Origin: Pseudomonas sp. C2B4 | Lineage (GTDB): Bacteria; Pseudomonadota; Gammaproteobacteria; Pseudomonadales; Pseudomonadaceae | Assembly: GCF_013359695.1 (NCBI RefSeq) | Contig: NZ_JABFMU010000006.1 | Span: 140,165-204,164, forward strand | Length of the DNA: 64,000 nucleotides | Direction of reading: 5' to 3' | Made by a program: the position numbers and the translations under genes | Notes under the pieces: model-generated | Database searches by the model: none | Seen by the model: only the letters and a program-made list of their open reading frames with translations | What the model was told of the DNA's origin: nothing | Shown here: in pieces, positions 57,377 to 64,000 of the stretch | Layout: every line of letters starts with the position of its first letter | Position numbering within the stretch: the first letter of the stretch is position 1

Positions 57377-58680
57377 CCGAACGTACCCTTGGCGAATGGC
57401 TCGCCTACCTTGAGCAGTTGCACCCTTCGGCCATCGACATGGGCCTTGAGCGCTCGCAACAGGTAGCGTCCCGCATGGGACTGGGCAAGCCGGCGCCTCG
57501 GGTCATCACGGTTACCGGCACCAACGGCAAGGGCTCCACCTGTGCGTTCGTGGCTTCGTTGCTGCGGGCCCAGGGCCTGAAAGTCGGTGTCTACAGTTCC
57601 CCGCACCTGCTGCGTTACAACGAGCGGGTGCAAGTCAATGGCGTCGAAGCGACTGATGCCGAGCTGTGCCAGGCCTTCGCAGCCGTGGAGGCGGGGCGCG
57701 GCGACACGTCCCTGACCTATTTCGAGATGGGCACTCTGGCGGCGTTCTGGCTGTTCCAGCAGTCGGGGCTCGATGCTGTGGTGCTGGAAGTCGGACTGGG
57801 CGGGCGTCTGGACACCGTCAATGTGGTGGATGCCGACATGGCGCTGGTCACCAGCATTGGCGTCGATCATGCGGATTATCTGGGGGATACCCGTGAATCC
57901 GTGGCCTTCGAGAAGGCCGGTATTTTCCGCCAGGGCGCGCCTGCGCTTTGTGGCGACCTGAATCCTCCGCAACCCCTGCTGGACAAAGCGCGCGAGCTCA
58001 ATTGCCCGTTTTTCCTGCGTGGGCGCGATTTCGACCTTGGGGTCACCGATCACAACTGGCAATGGCGCGGTATCGATGCCTCGGGTCGTGTGGTCGAGTT
58101 GCACGATCTGCCCTTGCTCGATCTGCCGATGGAAAACGCCGCGCTGGCGTTGCAGGCGTACCTGCTGCTCGGTTTGCCATGGGGTGACGCGCAGATTATC
58201 CAGGCGTTGCAAGCGACGCGGGTGGTGGGTCGTCTCGATCGCCGGCAGTTTGACTGGCAGGGCAAGCGCATTAATCTGTTGCTGGATGTGGGGCATAACC
58301 CCCATGCGGCAGAGTATTTGGCCCGGCGCCTGGCCAGTCGGCCACCGGTTGGCAAGCGTCTGGCGGTTTTCGGCTTGTTGGCGGACAAGGATCTGGATGG
58401 TGTTATCGAGGAATTGAGTGCTAGTGTCGAGCACTGGGCTGTCGCACCGCTGGATTCCCCGCGGGCACGGCCGGTAGTCGACTTGCAAGCGGCGCTGCTC
58501 AAGCGTGGTGCTTCGGTAACGTCCTATGGCAGCGTGGCCGCCGCCCTGGAAGGGCAGTGCGCGCTGGCGACGAACGACGACGAAATTCTGTTGTTCGGAT
58601 CATTTTATTGTGTCGCCGAGGCCCTGGATTGGCTGGCCCGGCGCTCCACGGAGGAAGCGGCAAATGGCATTGCTGGATAA
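57373..58680 (+). CDS. folC: Folylpolyglutamate synthase / dihydrofolate synthase
   Basis: A 435-residue Mur-ligase-family enzyme. The P-loop is TGTNGKGST near residue 53, and [19 protein letters not shown] is the folate-binding segment; [16 protein letters not shown] and [28 protein letters not shown] are further conserved parts. It adds glutamate to folates and makes dihydrofolate. It overlaps the accD stop at its start and the dedD gene by seventeen bases at its end, so these genes are translated together. Confidence 0.96.
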   Translation: MTERTLGEWLAYLEQLHPSAIDMGLERSQQVASRMGLGKPAPRVITVTGTNGKGSTCAFVASLLRAQGLKVGVYSSPHLLRYNERVQVNGVEATDAELCQAFAAVEAGRGDTSLTYFEMGTLAAFWLFQQSGLDAVVLEVGLGGRLDTVNVVDADMALVTSIGVDHADYLGDTRESVAFEKAGIFRQGAPALCGDLNPPQPLLDKARELNCPFFLRGRDFDLGVTDHNWQWRGIDASGRVVELHDLPLLDLPMENAALALQAYLLLGLPWGDAQIIQALQATRVVGRLDRRQFDWQGKRINLLLDVGHNPHAAEYLARRLASRPPVGKRLAVFGLLADKDLDGVIEELSASVEHWAVAPLDSPRARPVVDLQAALLKRGASVTSYGSVAAALEGQCALATNDDEILLFGSFYCVAEALDWLARRSTEEAANGIAG

Positions 58681-59338
58681 GGCTTACAAACAGCGCATGG
58701 TTGGCGCCCTGGTCCTGGTGGCATTGGCCGTGATTTTTCTGCCGATGCTGTTTTCCCGTCAGGATGAGCAGCGCCAGGTAACGGTTGAGGCCCCGGCTGC
58801 GCCGCAAGCGCCTGCGATGCCGCAAGTGCAGGTTGAGCCGGTGGTGGTGCCTGAGCCGCAAACCTTGCCTCAGGAGCCAGTGCCGGGCGATGACGATATC
58901 GCTCAGGACGTACCAGCAGCGCCCACCGTTCCTGCTGTGCCCGCTGTCCCAGCCCCGGCCCCAGCTGCCAAACCCGTCACGCCAGCTCCGGCAGCGGTGC
59001 CAGCACTGGCAGCCAAACCTGCAACAGCGCCAGCCCAGCCCATCACGGCTGCGCCGGGCAAGCCAGACACCACCCAAAGCCGTGTCGACGCCAACGGCCT
59101 GTCGGTCAGTTGGTCGGTGCAGCTGGCCAGTCTGTCCAACCGTGAAAGTGCGGAAAAACTGCAGAAAACCCTGCGTAGCCAGGGTTACAACGCTTACATC
59201 CGTTCCGCTGACGGCAAGAATCGGGTGTTTGTCGGGCCGCTGATCGAGCGCGCCGAGGCCGATCGTCTGCGTGACTTGTTGAACCGCCAGCAGAACCTCA
59301 AGGGTTTTGTCGTGCGCTTTCAGCCAGAGCGCGGCTAA
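58664..59338 (+). CDS. dedD: SPOR domain protein DedD-like
   Basis: A 224-residue inner membrane protein with a short cytoplasmic start ([12 protein letters not shown]), a transmembrane helix (VGALVLVALAVIFLPMLF), a Pro/Ala-rich linker of about 110 residues, and a C-terminal SPOR domain (SVQLASLSNRESAEKLQKTLRSQGYNAYIRSADGKNRVFVGPLIERAEADRLRDLLN). SPOR domains bind denuded glycan strands at the septum; DedD helps cell constriction. The start at 58664 has GGAGG upstream and overlaps the end of folC. The linker length is variable in the family. Confidence 0.9.
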   Translation: MALLDKAYKQRMVGALVLVALAVIFLPMLFSRQDEQRQVTVEAPAAPQAPAMPQVQVEPVVVPEPQTLPQEPVPGDDDIAQDVPAAPTVPAVPAVPAPAPAAKPVTPAPAAVPALAAKPATAPAQPITAAPGKPDTTQSRVDANGLSVSWSVQLASLSNRESAEKLQKTLRSQGYNAYIRSADGKNRVFVGPLIERAEADRLRDLLNRQQNLKGFVVRFQPERG

Positions 59339-59436
59339 ATCTATCGCCCCGATTTGAAATGCACTGACAATCGCAGCTTACCGATCAGCATGGGCTCTGC
59401 TAAAATGCGCCGCCTTATCCGTCTGTAGGCTGCACT

Positions 59437-59997
59437 GTGCCATTTACCTGGGTTGACTGGGCGATCGTTGCAATCGTCGCCATCTCCGCATTGATCAGTC
59501 TGAGCCGCGGCTTCGTCAAGGAAGCGCTCTCGCTCGTGACCTGGATCATCGCAGGAGTCGTTGCCTGGATGTTCGGTGGCTCATTGTCCGAGTACCTCGG
59601 CGCGTATATTCAAACACCTTCGGCTCGCGTGATCGCGGGCTGTGCCATCATGTTTGTCGCCACCCTGGTGGTAGGCGCAATGATCAATTATCTGATCGGC
59701 GAGTTGGTACGTGTCACCGGACTGTCCGGGACCGATCGATTCCTCGGCATGGCCTTCGGCGCCGCGCGTGGCGGGTTGCTGGTGGTCGTGGCGGTCGGGC
59801 TGTTGAGCCTGGGGCCGGTACAGCACGACGAGTGGTGGCAACAGTCACAGCTCGTGCCAAAATTTCTATTGGTCGCAGACTGGTCCAAAAACCTGATTCT
59901 CGGGTGGAGCAGTCAGTGGCTTGCCAGCGGAATCAGCGTACCCGCTGATATACCGTTCAAGGAGCAACTCTTGCCGATGGCCAAAACGCCTCAGTAA
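59437..59997 (+). CDS. cvpA: Colicin V production protein homologue CvpA
   Basis: A 186-residue membrane protein with four helices, starting with GTG (PFTWVDWAIVAIVAISALISLSRGFVKEALSLVTWIIAGVVAWMFG), the typical CvpA start. LVRVTGLSGTDRFLGMAFGAARGGLLVVV is the conserved central part. Its exact role is unsettled; it affects membrane and purine-linked phenotypes in enterobacteria, and it precedes purF there too. The spacing of 41 bases to purF suggests one operon. Confidence 0.93.
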   Translation: MPFTWVDWAIVAIVAISALISLSRGFVKEALSLVTWIIAGVVAWMFGGSLSEYLGAYIQTPSARVIAGCAIMFVATLVVGAMINYLIGELVRVTGLSGTDRFLGMAFGAARGGLLVVVAVGLLSLGPVQHDEWWQQSQLVPKFLLVADWSKNLILGWSSQWLASGISVPADIPFKEQLLPMAKTPQ

Positions 59998-60038
59998 GTG
60001 GTGCTCAGTTCAGATCCATTAAGTAGGGGTTGCGTCGC

Positions 60039-61544
60039 ATGTGTGGCATCGTCGGTATCGTCGGTAAGTCGAACGTCAATCAGGCGCTGTATGACGCGCT
60101 AACCGTCCTCCAGCACCGCGGCCAGGACGCTGCCGGTATCGTGACCAGCCATGATGGCCGGTTATTCCTGCGCAAGGACAATGGCCTGGTGCGTGACGTG
60201 TTCCAGCAGCGTCACATGCAGCGCCTGGTCGGTCACATGGGCATTGGCCATGTGCGTTATCCGACCGCGGGCAGCTCGACGTCGGCCGAAGCTCAACCGT
60301 TTTACGTCAACTCGCCTTACGGCATCACCCTGGCGCACAACGGTAACTTGACCAACGTTGAACAACTGGCCAAGGAGATTTACGAATCTGACCTGCGCCA
60401 CGTCAACACCAGTTCCGACTCGGAAGTGCTGCTCAACGTGTTTGCACACGAACTGGCCCAGCGCGGCAAGTTGCAGCCAACCGAAGAAGACGTGTTCGCC
60501 GCCGTCACTGACGTGCACAACCGTTGCGTCGGCGGTTATGCCGTCGTCGCGATGATCACCGGCTACGGCATCGTCGGTTTCCGTGATCCGCACGGCATCC
60601 GTCCGATCGTGTTCGGCCAGCGTCACACCGACGAAGGCGTCGAGTACATGATCGCCTCCGAAAGCGTGTCCCTGGACGTGCTCGGTTTCACCCTGATTCG
60701 CGACCTGGCACCGGGCGAAGCGGTCTACATCACTGAAGACGGCAAGCTCCATACCCGCCAGTGCGCGACCAACCCGTCCCTGACCCCGTGCATCTTCGAA
60801 CACGTCTATCTGGCGCGTCCGGATTCGATCATTGACGGCGTGTCCGTGTACAAGGCGCGTCTGCGCATGGGCGAGAAGCTTGCCGAGAAGATCCAGCGCG
60901 AGCGTCCGGATCACGACATCGACGTGGTCATCCCGATCCCGGACACCAGCCGCACCGCAGCCCTGGAGCTGGCGAACCACCTGGGCGTGAAATTCCGCGA
61001 AGGCTTCGTGAAGAACCGCTACATCGGCCGTACCTTCATCATGCCGGGTCAGGCCGCACGGAAAAAATCCGTACGCCAGAAGCTCAACGCCATCGAACTG
61101 GAATTCCGCGGCAAGAACGTGATGCTGGTGGACGATTCGATCGTGCGCGGCACCACCTGCAAGCAGATCATCCAGATGGCACGGGAAGCCGGCGCGAAGA
61201 ACGTTTACTTCTGCTCCGCAGCACCGGCCGTGCGTTTCCCGAACGTCTACGGCATCGACATGCCGAGTGCCCACGAACTGATCGCCCACAATCGTTCGAC
61301 CCAGGACGTGGCCGACCTGATCGGTGCCGACTGGCTGATCTATCAGGACCTGCCTGACTTGATCGAAGCGGTCGGTGGCGGCAAGATCAAGATCGAGAAG
61401 TTCGATTGCGCGGTGTTCGACGGCCAGTACGTGACCGGCGACGTCGACGAGGCCTACCTGAACAAGATCGAACAGGCACGTAACGATGCCTCCAAGGTCA
61501 AGACCCAGGCGGTCAGTGCGATCATCGATCTGTACAACAACTGA
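60039..61544 (+). CDS. purF: Amidophosphoribosyltransferase
   Basis: A 501-residue enzyme. It must start at 60039, because removal of Met exposes the catalytic Cys ([11 protein letters not shown]); the upstream in-frame ATG would add residues and block this. It has no propeptide, as in E. coli PurF. The glutaminase domain ([19 protein letters not shown]-like AHNGNLTN) is followed by the phosphoribosyltransferase domain with [13 protein letters not shown]. It makes phosphoribosylamine, the first step of purine synthesis. It has TAGGGG before the start. Confidence 0.98.
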   Translation: MCGIVGIVGKSNVNQALYDALTVLQHRGQDAAGIVTSHDGRLFLRKDNGLVRDVFQQRHMQRLVGHMGIGHVRYPTAGSSTSAEAQPFYVNSPYGITLAHNGNLTNVEQLAKEIYESDLRHVNTSSDSEVLLNVFAHELAQRGKLQPTEEDVFAAVTDVHNRCVGGYAVVAMITGYGIVGFRDPHGIRPIVFGQRHTDEGVEYMIASESVSLDVLGFTLIRDLAPGEAVYITEDGKLHTRQCATNPSLTPCIFEHVYLARPDSIIDGVSVYKARLRMGEKLAEKIQRERPDHDIDVVIPIPDTSRTAALELANHLGVKFREGFVKNRYIGRTFIMPGQAARKKSVRQKLNAIELEFRGKNVMLVDDSIVRGTTCKQIIQMAREAGAKNVYFCSAAPAVRFPNVYGIDMPSAHELIAHNRSTQDVADLIGADWLIYQDLPDLIEAVGGGKIKIEKFDCAVFDGQYVTGDVDEAYLNKIEQARNDASKVKTQAVSAIIDLYNN

Positions 61545-61551
61545 GTTTCTA

Positions 61552-61574
61552 CCGGCCCTGAGGGGCCGGTTTTG
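61552..61574 (+). terminator. Intrinsic terminator after purF
   Basis: CCGGCCC (61552-61558) pairs with GGGCCGG (61563-61569) with a four-base loop and four T afterwards. It is close to the stop codon and may be partial, since metZ lies just behind. Confidence 0.8.
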
Positions 61575-61616
61575 TATCCGGCTTTTAATTACGAGAATAG
61601 GGAAAGGAGTGACAGC

Positions 61617-62828
61617 ATGAGTCAGGATTGGGATGCCGGTCGGTTGGACAGCGACCTCGAAGGCGTAGCGTTCGATACCCTGGCCGTACGTGCCGGTCAG
61701 CACCGTACGCCGGAAGGCGAACACGGTGATCCGATGTTCTTCACTTCCAGCTATGTGTTCCGCACCGCCGCCGACGCGGCTGCTCGTTTTGCCGGGGAAG
61801 TACCGGGCAACGTCTACTCGCGCTACACCAACCCCACTGTGCGCGCCTTTGAAGAGCGCATTGCCGCCCTGGAAAGCGCCGAGCAAGCCGTGGCCACCGC
61901 CACCGGCATGGCCGCGATCATGGCCGTGGTAATGAGCCTGTGCAGTGCTGGCGATCACGTGCTGGTGTCGCGCAGCGTGTTTGGTTCGACCATCAGCCTG
62001 TTCGAGAAGTACTTCAAGCGTTTCGGCGTCGAAGTCGACTACGTGCCCCTGGCGGATCTTTCCGGTTGGGATGCTGCGATCAAGCCCAACACCAAATTGC
62101 TGTTTGTCGAGTCGCCATCCAACCCGCTCGCAGAGCTGGTGGATATTGCCGAACTGGCAAAAATCGCTCACGCCAAAGGCGCGATGCTGGTGGTCGACAA
62201 CTGCTTCTGCACCCCGGCGTTGCAGCAGCCGCTGAAGTTGGGCGCGGACATTGTCGTGCATTCGGCCACCAAGTTCATCGACGGCCAGGGCCGTTGCATG
62301 GGCGGTGTCGTGGCAGGTCGCAGCGAGCAAATGAAGGAAGTGGTTGGTTTCCTGCGCACCGCCGGGCCGACCCTGAGCCCGTTCAACGCCTGGATCTTCC
62401 TCAAGGGCCTGGAAACCCTGAACCTGCGGATGAAGGCGCATTGCGCCAACGCCCAGCAGCTGGCCGAGTGGCTGGAGCAGCAGGACGGTATCGAGAAAGT
62501 CCATTACGCCGGCCTCAAGAGCCATCCGCAGCACGCGTTGGCCCAGCGCCAGCAAAAAGGTTTCGGTGCCGTGGTGAGTTTCGAGGTCAAGGGTGGCAAA
62601 GAGGGCGCCTGGCGCTTTATCGATGCGACCCGGCTGATTTCGATCACCGCCAACCTGGGCGACAGCAAAACCACCATCACACACCCGAGCACCACCTCCC
62701 ATGGCCGTCTCGCGCCACAAGAGCGTGAGGCCGCGGGCATTCGTGACAGCCTGATCCGCATCGCGGTCGGCCTGGAAGACGTGGCAGACCTGCAAGCCGA
62801 CCTGGCGCGCGGGTTGGCTGCCTTGTGA
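61617..62828 (+). CDS. metZ: O-succinylhomoserine sulfhydrylase
   Basis: A 403-residue PLP enzyme of the Cys/Met metabolism family. The PLP Lys lies in [17 protein letters not shown], with [21 protein letters not shown] and [24 protein letters not shown] before it. It forms homocysteine directly from O-succinylhomoserine and sulfide, the usual methionine route in Pseudomonas. The start at 61617 has AAGGAGT upstream. Its stop overlaps the start of the next gene by four bases (GTGA), so the two are coupled. Confidence 0.97.
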   Translation: MSQDWDAGRLDSDLEGVAFDTLAVRAGQHRTPEGEHGDPMFFTSSYVFRTAADAAARFAGEVPGNVYSRYTNPTVRAFEERIAALESAEQAVATATGMAAIMAVVMSLCSAGDHVLVSRSVFGSTISLFEKYFKRFGVEVDYVPLADLSGWDAAIKPNTKLLFVESPSNPLAELVDIAELAKIAHAKGAMLVVDNCFCTPALQQPLKLGADIVVHSATKFIDGQGRCMGGVVAGRSEQMKEVVGFLRTAGPTLSPFNAWIFLKGLETLNLRMKAHCANAQQLAEWLEQQDGIEKVHYAGLKSHPQHALAQRQQKGFGAVVSFEVKGGKEGAWRFIDATRLISITANLGDSKTTITHPSTTSHGRLAPQEREAAGIRDSLIRIAVGLEDVADLQADLARGLAAL

Positions 62829-63598
62829 TCGAGTTGTCCACGCCAATCGGCTCCAATGGCCGTGTAGCGCTGGTGACCGGCGCTGCGCGGGGCATCGGGC
62901 TGGGCATTGCGGCCTGGTTGATCAGCGAAGGCTGGCAAGTCGTGCTGACCGACCTGGATCGAGTGCGTGGTTCGAAAGTGGCGAAGGTACTGGGCGAAAA
63001 CGCCTGGTTCATCGCCATGGACGTCTCGAACGAAGGGCAGGTGGCGTTGGGGGTGGCCGAAGTGCTGGGGCAGTTCGGGCGTCTGGATGCGCTGGTGTGT
63101 AATGCGGCCGTGGCCGATCCGCACAACATCACGTTGGAAAGCCTTGAGCTGGATTACTGGAACCGGGTGCTGGCGGTCAATCTCAGCGGGCCGATGCTGC
63201 TGGCCAAACACTGTGCACCCTACCTGCGGGCTCACAATGGGGCGATCGTCAACCTGGCTTCGACCCGTGCGGCGCAGTCTGAGCCCGATACCGAGGCGTA
63301 CGCGGCGAGCAAGGGCGGGTTGTTGGCCCTGACTCATGCGTTGGCCATCAGCCTCGGCCCGGAGATTCGCGTCAACGCGGTCAGCCCCGGCTGGATCGAT
63401 GCGCGCGACCCTGCTGTACGCCGTGCCGAACCGCTGGCCGACACCGATCATGCGCAACACCCGGCGGGCAGGGTAGGGACGGTCGAGGACGTGGCGTCGA
63501 TGGTGGCCTGGCTGCTGTCGAAGAACGCCGGTTTCGTCACGGGGCAGGAGTTCGTGGTGGACGGCGGAATGACCAAGAAGATGATTTACAGCGAGTAG
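62825..63598 (+). CDS. Short-chain dehydrogenase/reductase
   Basis: A 257-residue SDR enzyme. The cofactor motif is [13 protein letters not shown] near residue 18, an N-A motif is in [12 protein letters not shown], and the catalytic Ser/Tyr/Lys are in [23 protein letters not shown]. The C-terminal loop ends [16 protein letters not shown], as in classic SDRs. GTG at 62825 overlaps the metZ stop. The substrate is unknown; coupling to metZ is conserved in P. aeruginosa (PA3106), from memory. It is probably cytoplasmic with NAD or NADP. Confidence 0.92.
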   Translation: MIELSTPIGSNGRVALVTGAARGIGLGIAAWLISEGWQVVLTDLDRVRGSKVAKVLGENAWFIAMDVSNEGQVALGVAEVLGQFGRLDALVCNAAVADPHNITLESLELDYWNRVLAVNLSGPMLLAKHCAPYLRAHNGAIVNLASTRAAQSEPDTEAYAASKGGLLALTHALAISLGPEIRVNAVSPGWIDARDPAVRRAEPLADTDHAQHPAGRVGTVEDVASMVAWLLSKNAGFVTGQEFVVDGGMTKKMIYSE

Positions 63599-63640
63599 AT
63601 TGAACTGGGGCTCAGGCACTGATGTTGAATGTGCCGCCGA

Positions 63641-63708
63641 CTTCGCGAGCAGGCTCGCTCCTACATTGGAAATGCGATCCACTGTGGGAGCGAGCTTGCT
63701 CGCGAAAG
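63641..63708. repeat. REP inverted pair (GTGGGAGC family)
   Basis: CTTCGCGAGCAGGCTCGCTCC and GGGAGCGAGCTTGCTCGCGAAAG are inverted copies with a few changes, about 20 bases apart. Confidence 0.9.
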
Positions 63709-63769
63709 CGATCGACACTGTACCGATTGAAAGAATTTTGTCTTTTTCAGAAAAACTTCAATCCTGCTA

Positions 63770-63798
63770 TTGACTTAGGTTCTCCACCTGCGTAAATT
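63770..63798 (+). promoter_or_regulatory. Sigma70 promoter of tRNA-Val
   Basis: TTGACT (63770-63775) and TAAATT (63793-63798) are 17 bases apart and are followed by a GC-rich stretch (CGCGGCC), 23 bases before the tRNA. Confidence 0.8.
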
Positions 63799-63820
63799 TC
63801 GCGGCCTCGGAGATGCAAAC

Positions 63821-63896
63821 GGGTGATTAGCTCAGCTGGGAGAGCGTCTGCCTTACAAGCAGAATGTCGGCGGTTCGATCCCGTCATCACCCACCA
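63821..63896 (+). tRNA. tRNA-Val (TAC)
   Basis: A 76-base tRNA beginning GGGTGATTAGCTCAG, with anticodon TAC in the loop CTTACAA, T-loop GGTTCGATCCC and an encoded CCA end. Confidence 0.97.
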
Positions 63897-63949
63897 CTCC
63901 CGAGAGTCTTGCGAAAGCAAGATGGAAGCTGAAATGCCTCCACCGACGC

Positions 63950-64000
63950 GCAGCGGTAGTTCAGTCGGTTAGAATACCGGCCTGTCACGCCGGGGGTCGC
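63950..64000 (+). tRNA. tRNA-Asp (GTC), 5' part only
   Basis: The first 51 bases of a tRNA beginning GCAGCGGTAGTTCAGTCGG, with anticodon GTC in the loop CTGTCAC. The 3' half lies outside the window. It follows tRNA-Val by 53 bases and is likely to share its transcript. Confidence 0.93.

Noticed and set aside
60162..62846. A long open frame antisense to purF and metZ
   Set aside because: It runs across two well-identified genes and their terminator on the opposite strand and has no coherent domain; it is an effect of third-position GC.

Overview
The window is a stretch of a Pseudomonas chromosome, most likely from the P. fluorescens group. Three things point there: the gene order from the amino acid aminotransferase to metZ matches, from memory, the PA3139 to PA3106 region of P. 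aeruginosa; inverted pairs of the GTGGGAGCGAGCCTGCTCGCGAA repeat recur throughout; and protein texture and GC content are those of a fluorescent pseudomonad.

Positions 1-5.2 kb are accessory and partly AT-rich. They hold two divergent chaperone-usher fimbrial subunits with no chaperone or usher nearby, a small DUF6124/DUF3077 gene behind a highly structured leader, a small lipoprotein and a PheC-like periplasmic protein. Positions 5.2-9.2 kb carry a copABCD copper-resistance operon. Positions 9.3-24 kb are a patchwork: two divergent L,D-transpeptidases, an MptE/DUF115-like glycan protein, an SMR exporter with a SLAC1-type channel, a GlxA-type regulator, a diguanylate cyclase, a DUF1254 protein, a glycine-rich exported protein, a GNAT enzyme, exonuclease III, arylamine N-acetyltransferase, a BrnT/BrnA toxin-antitoxin pair and a purine permease. 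A tRNA-Asn gene and a decayed gene close this part.

Positions 25-37.6 kb are conserved: aminotransferase, uvrB, an EmrAB-type efflux pair, gltX, a tandemly duplicated tRNA-Ala/tRNA-Glu cassette, a TetR regulator, an alpha/beta hydrolase, a thioesterase, dusC and ibpA with a sigma32 promoter and a ROSE-like thermometer. A quinol-dependent nitric oxide reductase and a PAS-GGDEF-EAL protein follow, and look like an insertion relative to P. aeruginosa.

Positions 43.7-63.6 kb are mostly biosynthetic: a LysR regulator divergent from leuC-leuD, a methyltransferase, leuB, asd, an asd-like paralogue without the catalytic cysteine, fimV, truA, trpF, accD, folC, dedD, cvpA, purF, metZ and an SDR. Many are coupled by short spacing or overlap. 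The window ends with tRNA-Val and the start of tRNA-Asp.

The least explained signals are two RNA-level arrangements. One is the leader of the DUF6124 gene (about 3230-3414), with nested helices, a possible 13-bp pseudoknot and a competing terminator-like hairpin. The other is a perfect terminator-like hairpin directly in front of the ribosome binding site of the nitric oxide reductase gene (39964-40010, minus strand).
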